Below are positions 1 to 5,997 of a stretch of 11,258 nucleotides of DNA, in pieces (position 1 is the first letter of the stretch; each line of letters opens with the position of its first letter). A program made the position numbers and the translations under genes. The notes below the pieces were generated by a model. It saw nothing but the letters and a program-made list of their open reading frames with translations, did no database searches and was not told the DNA's origin. Source of the DNA: JBDGRJ01 sp042218065 (GTDB lineage: Bacteria; Patescibacteriota; Patescibacteriia; Magasanikbacterales; UBA922); assembly GCA_042218065.1 (NCBI GenBank), contig JBDGRL010000043.1, positions 1 to 11,258 on the forward strand, in the 5' to 3' direction.

Positions 1-47
1 ACGTCATGTTTGTTCTTTTCTATCATAAGTGTTGCGTTAAATGCTTG

Positions 48-189
48 AATTGAGGGGAACCGTTGAAAAACTTACATAATCAGAAGAATGCAGGACTAAT
101 TCTGAGCTGAAGCCTTCAGCTTGTCTGACCAGCGAAGCTCAGAATTAGTCTGAGCCAGACTTTAGGATAGTTTTTCAACGGTCTCAATT
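48..189. repeat. Nested inverted-repeat element beside tRNA-Asn
   Basis: Outer arms are AATTGAG (48-54) with CTCAATT (183-189) and a perfect 13-bp pair, ACCGTTGAAAAAC (59-71) with its complement (170-182); only GGGA (55-58) interrupts the left arm. Inside is a perfect 15-bp pair, GACTAATTCTGAGCT (94-108) with its complement (136-150). A third palindrome (105-112 with 114-121, one-base centre) overlaps the inner left arm, so competing folds are possible. AATTGAG also recurs as a direct repeat at 186-192, just outside the right arm. No protein is encoded. It could be a miniature mobile element, a structured RNA transcribed beyond tRNA-Asn, or a cruciform. Bases 1-47 hold nothing I can support. 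Confidence 0.8.
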
Positions 190-206
190 GAGAACAAATA
201 AAAAAG

Positions 207-278
207 CTCTCCGGGCCGGATTTGAACCGGCGACAAACTGGTTAACAGCCAGTTGCTCTACCCCTGAGCTACCGGAGA
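207..278 (-). tRNA. tRNA-Asn (anticodon GTT)
   Basis: The minus strand folds into a full 72-nt cloverleaf. The 7-bp acceptor stem is TCTCCGG with CCGGAGA and a G discriminator. The D stem is GCTC/GAGC. The anticodon stem ACTGG/CCAGT holds the loop CTGTTAA, giving anticodon GTT (Asn). The variable loop has five bases, and the T stem GCCGG/CCGGC holds the loop TTCAAAT. CCA is not encoded: the next bases are CTT, so CCA must be added by the nucleotidyltransferase. A run of six T follows within two bases of the 3' end. There is no intron. Confidence 0.97.
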
Positions 279-291
279 ATTTAGCAAACAT

Positions 292-320
292 ATCTTATCA
301 ATTTATACGAGTTTTTTCAA
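292..320 (-). promoter_or_regulatory. Promoter for tRNA-Asn
   Basis: On the minus strand, TTGAAA (315-320) is followed by exactly 17 bases and then TAAGAT (292-297). A TG one base before the -10 makes it an extended -10. The -10 lies 13 bases before the tRNA 5' end, which fits a short processed leader. The -35 lies just past the stop of the upstream membrane-protein gene, so read-through from that gene is also possible. Confidence 0.6.
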
Positions 321-321
321 C

Positions 322-537
322 CTATAAATCTATCTCTATCTTTGAAAATTTGTTTACCTTTGCTGCCAAGACAAGAGCTACAACTCCAAGAAGTACCAAA
401 AGTGCTGCTACTAAATAACTTAACAGCTCCGGATAAACAAAAATAAGGATACCTACTCCTAAAGATAGAACCCCTTGAATAATAAGTCCACCAACTATAT
501 TTTTGATGAACTTAATTACAAGTTCTATTTTTTCCAT
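322..537 (-). CDS. Small two-helix membrane protein, DUF308-like
   Basis: A 71-aa protein that is mostly membrane. A short charged N-terminus is followed by hydrophobic segments at about residues 14-34 and 38-59, with a Tyr-Pro-Glu turn between them, and a short Lys-rich tail. The Gly-rich first helix, the Pro at the turn and the second Leu/Val/Ala helix ending in Ala-Ala-Lys resemble one repeat of DUF308/HdeD-like proteins, which normally carry several such repeats; this would be a single-hairpin version. The family call is a resemblance only and the function is unknown. The ATG has no clear SD, and the leader from the predicted promoter is only about 20 nt. It lies 5' of tRNA-Asn on the same strand. 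Confidence 0.7.
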   Translation of the reverse strand: MEKIELVIKFIKNIVGGLIIQGVLSLGVGILIFVYPELLSYLVAALLVLLGVVALVLAAKVNKFSKIEIDL

Positions 538-564
538 GCTATAGGATTAATTATTAGCAACTTA

Positions 565-573
565 ATTATAACA
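565..573 (-). promoter_or_regulatory. Extended -10 promoter for the 71-aa gene
   Basis: The minus strand reads TGTTATAAT, a perfect TATAAT with the TGn extension. It lies about 28 bases before the ATG of the 71-aa gene. The -35 position falls in the T-run of the preceding terminator and is poor, as often seen with extended -10 promoters. Confidence 0.6.
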
Positions 574-587
574 CAAACTAAATAAAT

Positions 588-614
588 AAAAAAAGCGCCG
601 CCCCCCCAGACGGC
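588..614 (-). terminator. Intrinsic terminator after the 40-aa gene
   Basis: On the minus strand GCCGTC (609-614) pairs with GGCGGC (597-602), with one G-U pair and a six-base loop rich in G. Two bases later comes a run of seven T (588-594). It begins two bases after the stop codon of the 40-aa gene. The plus strand shows a run of seven C here. Confidence 0.65.
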
Positions 615-616
615 TG

Positions 617-739
617 TTACTCCTCTTCTTCTTCGTTTTCATCTGATCCTGCTGAATCCGCAGGAAAAAAGATATATAAGTAAATCTTGTAAAAAATTCG
701 CTGGATCACCTTTGACATTCCAGTACCGCTTCTATCCAT
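617..739 (-). CDS. Small protein of 40 residues with acidic tail
   Basis: The ATG (737-739) is preceded by GGAGGA (744-749) at good spacing, one of the best SD sites in the window. The reading frame runs 40 codons to TAA. The start is MDRSGTGMSK; a second Met at residue 8 has no SD of its own. A basic, aromatic middle at residues 10-25 (Lys, Arg, Ile, Tyr, Phe, ending in Phe-Phe-Pro) could be a short amphipathic or membrane-associated helix. The end is very acidic: residues 33-40 are Asp, Glu, Asn and five Glu. The gene has its own promoter and its own terminator, forming a complete small transcription unit. I do not recognise a family. A regulatory leader peptide is less likely, because the terminator follows directly with no gene behind it in the same unit. 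Confidence 0.65.
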   Translation of the reverse strand: MDRSGTGMSKVIQRIFYKIYLYIFFPADSAGSDENEEEEE

Positions 740-743
740 CGCT

Positions 744-749
744 TCCTCC
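744..749 (-). promoter_or_regulatory. Strong SD of the 40-aa gene
   Basis: The minus strand reads GGAGGA four bases before ATG. This site decides the start and supports the gene. Most larger genes in this window have no comparable SD. Confidence 0.75.
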
Positions 750-789
750 AAGACTTAAGTCAAACGAAAGAGCGAGTAAATCCGATTAA

Positions 790-818
790 ATTATATTAAA
801 AACACAAACATTCTTCAA
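790..818 (-). promoter_or_regulatory. Promoter of the 40-aa gene
   Basis: TTGAAG (813-818, minus strand) is followed by 17 bases and a perfect TATAAT (790-795). The -35 overlaps the stop codon of the helicase gene. The implied 5' leader is about 43 nt and carries the strong SD. Confidence 0.65.
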
Positions 819-2134
819 CTTGAAACTGACATATTTAAAAAATTTTTTTGAATTTCCTCTAATTTTCTTTTATCTTTCTCTCTTAAAGCAGAGACTACCT
901 TTTGTGATTTCTGTTTTAACTTTTTATCGACTGTTCTGATCTGTTTATCTATTTTCAAAGATTTTTTATTTATACCATCTAAAAATAGTCCGTCTAGTGA
1001 TTTTACCCTAGACAAAGCTACATACCCCATACCTTCTATGAAGCACTTGCTTAAATCAATCTCAGCCTTATCCAACGTCATACCTTGACTTTTATGAACA
1101 GTAAGTGCCCAAGCTAATTTTAGAGGCATCTGCTCCACTTTAGCTTGAACCTCTCCCTCTTGTTTTATTTTCCATTCTTTTGGTGTTACAGTTATGTGCT
1201 TCCCTTCTTCTGTTTCAACTATAGGATATTCTGTAATACTCTTAAAATCCTTAATTTTACCTAAAGTACCATTGACATAACCTTTCTCAAAGTTATTTTT
1301 TATAAACATCACTAAAGCTCCTTTTTTCAATGTCAACTCTTCTTTAGCCAAGCAATTATTTTGCAGCATCTCAATTAATTTAGCTTTTCCATCGGTGCTC
1401 ATTTTATACTTGTGCTCTTTTTTATTAATTTTTGATAATTTCTTCGAATTAATCTTATCTACATCTTTATTGTGGGTGTATAATTTTGTAATATCATCAT
1501 CAGAACCTGGTTCAGTATCTAATCTAGACTGTAATAATTTTTTACTTGACTTCTCTACTTCTCCTGTTCGTATTTGCGACAATATTTTTTGCAGTTCTTC
1601 ACTTTTATTTCTGAACTGACCTTTAAGATAACAAATCTTTATATCCATTTCTTTCCAAATATGAGATTTAAACACAAAATCTTTTTTATTCTTTCTGGAG
1701 ACCGGAGGTAACTGAAAAAAATCTCCAGAAAGAATTACTTGCAACCCCCCAAAAGGTAATTTGTTTTTCTTGAAAGCTTTACAAACTCTATCAATCATAT
1801 CCAACTGTTTTGCAGTCAACATTGATATTTCATCTATAATCAAAACTCTAGTGTTTTTAAAGTGCTGTTTTAAATAATTCCTATCAAGAAGATTTGATAT
1901 CTCACTATCAGTTAAATCATCGCTTACTCCAATCCCGGACCAAGAATGAATAGTTACACCGTCCAAGTGAGTAGCAGCAATACCGGTAGAAGCTGTAACC
2001 GCAACTTTAATATCATTCTCCTCGAGGTAGTTTATATACTTCTCCAGCAGGTAAGTCTTACCGGAGCCAGCTTCACCGGTTAGAAAAACATTGTGTCCCA
2101 TTTTCATTATTTCTAAAGCTTGTTCTTGTTTCAT
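815..2134 (-). CDS. PIF1-like superfamily 1 DNA helicase
   Basis: A 439-aa ATP-dependent DNA helicase of the PIF1/RecD-like SF1B type. Such enzymes move 5' to 3' on single strands and help with replication, recombination or unwinding of structured DNA. Visible motifs in order: Walker A GEAGSGKT (20-27), motif Ia TASTGIAA (47-54) with IHSW (62-65), Walker B LIIDEISM (98-105), motif III LSGDFFQLPP (135-144), QFRN (173-176), VNGTLG (287-292), motif V region LAWALTVHKSQGMT (340-353) and motif VI YVALSR (371-376). All core motifs are intact. The last 50 residues are Lys-rich with a coiled-coil look. Length fits a minimal bacterial PIF1-like protein without extra domains. The start is the first ATG after the shared promoter and has no SD. 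It is divergent from the LMF-like gene. Confidence 0.9.
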   Translation of the reverse strand: MKQEQALEIMKMGHNVFLTGEAGSGKTYLLEKYINYLEENDIKVAVTASTGIAATHLDGVTIHSWSGIGVSDDLTDSEISNLLDRNYLKQHFKNTRVLIIDEISMLTAKQLDMIDRVCKAFKKNKLPFGGLQVILSGDFFQLPPVSRKNKKDFVFKSHIWKEMDIKICYLKGQFRNKSEELQKILSQIRTGEVEKSSKKLLQSRLDTEPGSDDDITKLYTHNKDVDKINSKKLSKINKKEHKYKMSTDGKAKLIEMLQNNCLAKEELTLKKGALVMFIKNNFEKGYVNGTLGKIKDFKSITEYPIVETEEGKHITVTPKEWKIKQEGEVQAKVEQMPLKLAWALTVHKSQGMTLDKAEIDLSKCFIEGMGYVALSRVKSLDGLFLDGINKKSLKIDKQIRTVDKKLKQKSQKVVSALREKDKRKLEEIQKNFLNMSVSS

Positions 2135-2157
2135 TTTATTTCATAAAATAATTGGTG

Positions 2158-2173
2158 AATATTATATAATATT
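2158..2173. promoter_or_regulatory. Palindromic bidirectional -10 element
   Basis: AATATTATATAATATT is a perfect 16-bp palindrome. It places TATAAT at 2165-2170 on the plus strand, facing the LMF-like gene, and at 2161-2166 on the minus strand, facing the helicase. Distances to the two ATGs are about 35 and 26 bases. Neither side has a good -35. Two polymerases could not use the site at once, so the genes may compete, or a regulator may bind the palindrome. Confidence 0.5.
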
Positions 2174-2205
2174 AACAAGAAATTAACTAATTGATCGCCT
2201 GATCT

Positions 2206-3687
2206 ATGAAGCAGTTAAAACAGCTTACACAACAATATTTTCAAATAAATAGCAACGGCGAGTATAACTTTTCTATCTACATTTTTAAAAGGATTTTAGC
2301 AGTAATATACCTAATCTCTTTTCTATCCTTTGGTTTGCAAGCTAAAGGTCTAATTGGTGCCAAAGGAGTCTTACCTGCCAAAACTTTTTTCCAAGCTTTA
2401 AAATCCAACTTAAATTCTCTACAACTACTGCTTTACAAACCTTCTATATTTTTACTTTCTTCAAGCGAGGTTATGATAAAACTAGTGCCTATTTTGGGTA
2501 TTCTTGTCTCTTTATTATTGCTATTCCGATTCAAAGAACGATTGATGTTAATAATTCTTTATATTTTATACCTATCAATAGTAATCGCCGGTCAACAGTT
2601 TATGGCTTTTCAGTGGGATAATTTATTACTAGAAGCTGGATTTTTGGCAATATTTCTTTCTCCAAACTCTTCTCTAGCGATCTGGTTGTTTAGATGGTTG
2701 TTGTTTCGGCTTATGTTCGCTTCCGGTTTTGTAAAGTTGGCTAGCGGAAACGATCTGTGGTGGAGCTTGGAAGCTCTAAAACACCACTACCTAACTCAAC
2801 CGCTGCCAACTGTGTTTGCATGGTATATGGATAAACTACCGATATGGGTTCATAAATTATCGGCAGGGGTTATGTTCTTTATTGAGCTAGTAATTCCTTT
2901 CTTTTACTTTTTTAAAAATAAACTGAGATTAGTTGCAGCAGTAGCTACTGTCTTTCTGATGTCGGTAATAACAATAACCGGTAACTATACGATGTTTACC
3001 ATATTAACTGCATCTCTAGCTATCTTTTTGGTAAAAAATAAAGAATGGAAGCAGCTTATAAGCGATAAATGGATCAAAGAAAAAAATCAATCTCAAACAA
3101 AAGCACTTGAAAGTACTAAAAAATATATTTTACCTGCATCTATAATCGTTTTACTGATATTAAGTACTATAGTATTTACTACTCAGTTGGGATTTAGTTG
3201 GCCGCAATTTGTACAAGAAGCCACTAGAGTTACCAGGTCTTATCGAATTACAAACAGCTATGGCTTATTTGCCAATATGACTAATCCTAGATATGAGATA
3301 ATAATACAAGGTTCAAAAGACGGCAAAAACTGGAAAACTTATGAGTTTAGATATAAGCCGGGAAAGTTGTCCGAAGCTCCAGTATGGGTTCAGCCACACC
3401 AGCCGCGAGTTGATTGGCAGATGTGGTTTGCAGCACTAAGCAATGCTCAGAGGCAAAGATGGTTTCAAAGCTTTGTCGTAAAATTACTACAAGGCTCTAA
3501 ACCAGTTGCAAATTTATTAGAAAAAAATCCATTTCCTATCAATCCACCGAAATATATACGAGCTATTAGATACAAATATGAATTTACTAGCTTCAAAGAG
3601 AAGAAAAAAACAGGAAACTGGTGGAAACGAGAACGAGTTGGATACTATCTTCCACCAGTTTCTTTAAGTGATTTTAAAAATCAATAA
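2206..3687 (+). CDS. Lipase maturation factor (LMF1)-like membrane protein
   Basis: A 493-aa multi-pass membrane protein. Vertebrate LMF1 helps secreted lipases fold in the endoplasmic reticulum; bacterial relatives have no settled role. The family signature is clear: FQWDNLLLEAGFLAIF (135-150), a helix reading FRLMFASGFVKLASG (167-181), then a WWSLEAL/HHYLTQPLP stretch (185-201). Hydrophobic segments fall at about 26-45, 92-107, 111-129, 138-151, 156-178, 216-236, 240-257, 260-276 and 308-326. The C-terminal part (about 327-493) is a soluble domain, probably extracytoplasmic, with the conserved NSYGLFANMT (350-359) and PHQPRVDWQMWFA (397-409). Length is near the family norm and nothing seems missing. 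It is the only long plus-strand gene here; it starts from the shared palindromic promoter and converges on the thiI operon with a 4-nt gap. Confidence 0.88.
   Translation: MKQLKQLTQQYFQINSNGEYNFSIYIFKRILAVIYLISFLSFGLQAKGLIGAKGVLPAKTFFQALKSNLNSLQLLLYKPSIFLLSSSEVMIKLVPILGILVSLLLLFRFKERLMLIILYILYLSIVIAGQQFMAFQWDNLLLEAGFLAIFLSPNSSLAIWLFRWLLFRLMFASGFVKLASGNDLWWSLEALKHHYLTQPLPTVFAWYMDKLPIWVHKLSAGVMFFIELVIPFFYFFKNKLRLVAAVATVFLMSVITITGNYTMFTILTASLAIFLVKNKEWKQLISDKWIKEKNQSQTKALESTKKYILPASIIVLLILSTIVFTTQLGFSWPQFVQEATRVTRSYRITNSYGLFANMTNPRYEIIIQGSKDGKNWKTYEFRYKPGKLSEAPVWVQPHQPRVDWQMWFAALSNAQRQRWFQSFVVKLLQGSKPVANLLEKNPFPINPPKYIRAIRYKYEFTSFKEKKKTGNWWKRERVGYYLPPVSLSDFKNQ
3604..3662 (-). terminator. Terminator for the thiI operon, inside the convergent gene
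   Basis: A perfect 13-bp inverted repeat (3614-3626 with 3650-3662) has a 23-base loop. Read on the minus strand, it is followed after three bases by seven T (3604-3610). It lies 30-90 bases beyond the stop of the 58-aa gene, inside the last 30 codons of the plus-strand LMF-like gene. On the plus strand the same stem is followed only by TTTAAG, so it suits the minus-strand operon best. The three-base offset and large loop make it less than ideal. Confidence 0.6.
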
Positions 3688-3691
3688 TAGG

Positions 3692-3868
3692 TTACTCCTC
3701 TTCTTCATCTTCTTCTAGAACCTGCATACCAGGATTTTCTTCATGTTCCGGAAGCTCTTCCGACTTTTCTTCTATCTGTGACTCATCCGGATCTCTGGTT
3801 TCTAATTTTTCTTGAGCCTCAGAGTCCTCACCTTCTGATTGTTGGGAAGAAATATTGTCTGTAGACAT
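3692..3868 (-). CDS. Acidic, probably disordered 58-aa protein
   Basis: The frame opens with ATG 8 bases after the thiI stop and runs 58 codons to TAA. It begins MSTDNISSQQSEGEDSEAQE and is built almost only of Glu, Asp, Ser, Gln and Pro, ending in Glu-Glu-Asp and four Glu. There is no hydrophobic stretch and the sequence looks intrinsically disordered. I recognise no family. Support for a gene is the tight spacing, the uninterrupted frame on the operon strand, and its position before the operon terminator. There is no SD, so translation may be coupled to thiI. A low-complexity acidic frame in AT-rich DNA could arise by chance, hence moderate confidence. Confidence 0.6.
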   Translation of the reverse strand: MSTDNISSQQSEGEDSEAQEKLETRDPDESQIEEKSEELPEHEENPGMQVLEEDEEEE

Positions 3869-3876
3869 AAAGATTT

Positions 3877-5040
3877 TTAATTAATTAATTTATGTTCTAG
3901 GTTATTAATAGCCTGCTTTCGTTTTGTTTCTAAATCCAACTCCTTTTCTAAACTCAAAATTTTCCCTAGTTCAGCCTTAGTTTCGGGGTGATCTGCTACC
4001 ATATAACTGCAACAATCTTCGACTTCCTCAATTGAAATCTCATAAGTCTTTAGTTTTTTTGCGGTATCGGTAATCTCTTGCTTGTGAGATCCTATATTAG
4101 GTCTATAAATCGGCATAGACACTGCTTCTGAGGTGACGCTCATGTTTTCAAGTGTTTGCGATGCTACTTGACCCGCACTTTCACCTGTAACTAACCCTTT
4201 GAAGTCTTTTTGTTTCGCAATTTTCTCCGCCAAACGAAACATCTCTCTGCGATAAAGTAACAACCTATACTCTCCATCCACCTCCTTTATTATTTCTTTT
4301 TGAATCTCATTTAAATTTACTAAAAATAAGTCTGATTCCTGTTGCCAATTAGTCAATTGCTCAACTATTCTCTCAACATTTATCTGGGCTTTCTTGTTAG
4401 TAAATGGAAAAGAATGGAAATGGCAAAAACTAACCTTACAACCTCTCCTCATCATTTTCCAAGATGCTACCGGTGAATCAATCCCGCTTGACATCAAAGA
4501 TAGCACCTCACCAACAGAACCTACTGGAAGACCACCAACCCCTTCTACCTTGTGAGTATAGACAAAAGTAAATGACCTAACTATTTCAATATCCACACAC
4601 AAATCCGGTTCATCCAGATCCACATGAGCATCAAAGTTATTATCTATATGCCCACCTATTATTTCATTTATTTCTTGGGAATCATAAGAGAAATCTTTGT
4701 TTGCTCTATTAGTATTTACCCCAAATGATCCAAAATCTTTATCGGCTACTTTTTTATATACTGCTTTCTTAATCTCTTCTATATTCTGGTCTGAGTTAAT
4801 ACAAAAAGAGAAATTTGCTATGCCTGGAACTTTTCTCAATCTACTTTTGTATTCCTTCTTGTCAAATTTACCTTCTTTTAGTTTTATCAAAATTCTCCCT
4901 AGTATTTTTTTGACCCTTTCATGGTCATCTAAATCAGAAATAGCAGATCTGATATTTTCTACTAATTTCGATTCAAAATAGGATCTATTATGCCCTTTTA
5001 AGTAAATCTCACTATAGTGAATTAAAATATAATCATCCAT
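3877..5040 (-). CDS. thiI: tRNA 4-thiouridine synthase ThiI
   Basis: A 387-aa enzyme that activates uridine 8 of tRNA with ATP and inserts sulfur passed from a cysteine desulfurase. The N-terminal ferredoxin-like and THUMP regions (about 1-165) bind tRNA: note LIHYSEIYLKGHNR (6-19) and GRILIKL (48-54). The PP-loop ATPase starts at SSGIDSPVA (184-192), the SGGxDS motif with its first Gly replaced by Ser. Then come RREMFRLAEKIA (264-275), GESAGQVASQTLENM (286-300), YRPNIGSHKQEI (312-323) and the Cys pair in DCC (342-344). It lacks the C-terminal rhodanese domain of the 482-aa E. coli protein, as most short ThiI do. The start is 3 nt after the stop of the matrixin-like gene, with a weak GGA. No IscS-type sulfur donor lies in the window. 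Confidence 0.92.
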   Translation of the reverse strand: MDDYILIHYSEIYLKGHNRSYFESKLVENIRSAISDLDDHERVKKILGRILIKLKEGKFDKKEYKSRLRKVPGIANFSFCINSDQNIEEIKKAVYKKVADKDFGSFGVNTNRANKDFSYDSQEINEIIGGHIDNNFDAHVDLDEPDLCVDIEIVRSFTFVYTHKVEGVGGLPVGSVGEVLSLMSSGIDSPVASWKMMRRGCKVSFCHFHSFPFTNKKAQINVERIVEQLTNWQQESDLFLVNLNEIQKEIIKEVDGEYRLLLYRREMFRLAEKIAKQKDFKGLVTGESAGQVASQTLENMSVTSEAVSMPIYRPNIGSHKQEITDTAKKLKTYEISIEEVEDCCSYMVADHPETKAELGKILSLEKELDLETKRKQAINNLEHKLIN

Positions 5041-5043
5041 ATC

Positions 5044-5955
5044 CTAGAAACTTAAATTAAAACCTTTATTGCAACTGCTCTTCAGAAGATTAATATCCTC
5101 CTGAGTTAAAGATAGATTAGATAATATTTGTTCACCTTTTATAGGATACATTATAGATTTTTTGTTTCCATCAGCATGATCTACACCTAGACTATGACCT
5201 AGGTAATGAAGTAATTTCAAACTAAGGGTATCTTTGTCACGATAACTATAGATGTCCACCCCATCTTTGACATTTTTTTCATTAAAATCTTCTGTTAGTC
5301 CATATTTTTCCTTAAATGTTAGTTTCTTTTTTTCTTTTAATTTTTTTTGCTCCTCTTTTTTCACAGATTTTATTTGGTCAGATAAATTTTTAGCTTGCTT
5401 CTTCTTTTTTTGTATCTCTTTGTTTAGTTGCGACATTTGCTGTTTTTTGGATTGAAGTTCCTGGTATTTTTCTTTGTCAAAATCTTCCTTCTGCTTCAAC
5501 TGTTTTATTTTGCGGTTATATCTTTTTGTTTTTCTATTATACTCATCAACCATTTGGTTATATTGATTTGTTGTATTCTGATATTTTTTGGCTAAATCTC
5601 TCTTTTTTTGTCGTATCTTTTTTAATTCTTGGTTAAACTCACTAGACGCATTTCCCGTAAATTTAGACTTATCTTCTTTGTATACTAAATTTATACTATA
5701 ATCTGCATTTGGATCATACTCAAATAGGTCTACATTTATATTACTTTCCCATTTCTCAGCTGATGATTTTGCTAATTTGATAAGTTCCCTGTTGTCAACG
5801 TTAAAATTGGAGTCTGCTCTAGCAATACTATATTTAACAGTTTTACATGGACTAGTATACAAAGAGAAAATTGGATCATCCGCATACACCATATAGCCGT
5901 AAAGAGCTCCTCCCGTCAGAATTAAAATGGAAATTATGGCAAGTATTTTTTTCAT
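5044..5955 (-). CDS. Matrixin-like (M10-type) protein with altered zinc motif
   Basis: A 303-aa exported or membrane-anchored protein. Residues 3-22 form a signal peptide or anchor. Residues 37-95 resemble the N-terminal half of a matrixin fold (CKTVKYSIARAD, then AEKWE and SINLVY). Residues 105-215 are a long Lys/Glu/Gln coiled coil inserted into the domain. The catalytic half follows: HYLGHSLGVDH (250-260) with three spaced His as in the matrixin pattern HExGHxxGxxH, then SIMYP (267-271) as the Met-turn. The catalytic Glu is Tyr251 (codon TAC), so zinc could bind but normal peptide cleavage is doubtful. Cys37 and Cys295 might pair. The ATG follows AAAAAAAGT with no SD, and it is the only operon gene with a larger (42-nt) upstream gap. 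It could be a pseudoenzyme with a binding or structural role. Confidence 0.78.
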   Translation of the reverse strand: MKKILAIISILILTGGALYGYMVYADDPIFSLYTSPCKTVKYSIARADSNFNVDNRELIKLAKSSAEKWESNINVDLFEYDPNADYSINLVYKEDKSKFTGNASSEFNQELKKIRQKKRDLAKKYQNTTNQYNQMVDEYNRKTKRYNRKIKQLKQKEDFDKEKYQELQSKKQQMSQLNKEIQKKKKQAKNLSDQIKSVKKEEQKKLKEKKKLTFKEKYGLTEDFNEKNVKDGVDIYSYRDKDTLSLKLLHYLGHSLGVDHADGNKKSIMYPIKGEQILSNLSLTQEDINLLKSSCNKGFNLSF

Positions 5956-5997
5956 ACTTTTTTTATCACTTTAGGTCTATTTAAACATAAAAAGAGT

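Noticed and set aside
1..26. Possible minus-strand start (ATG at 24-26, MIEKNKHD) running off the left edge
   Set aside because: Eight codons with no SD or promoter are too little to support a gene.
59..182. Integron attC site
   Set aside because: The size is suitable, but the arms lack the RYYYAAC/GTTRRRY boxes in the right order and there is no integrase or cassette.
188..418. Plus-strand 76-codon frame
   Set aside because: It runs through tRNA-Asn and antisense to the 71-aa membrane-protein gene, so it is a shadow.
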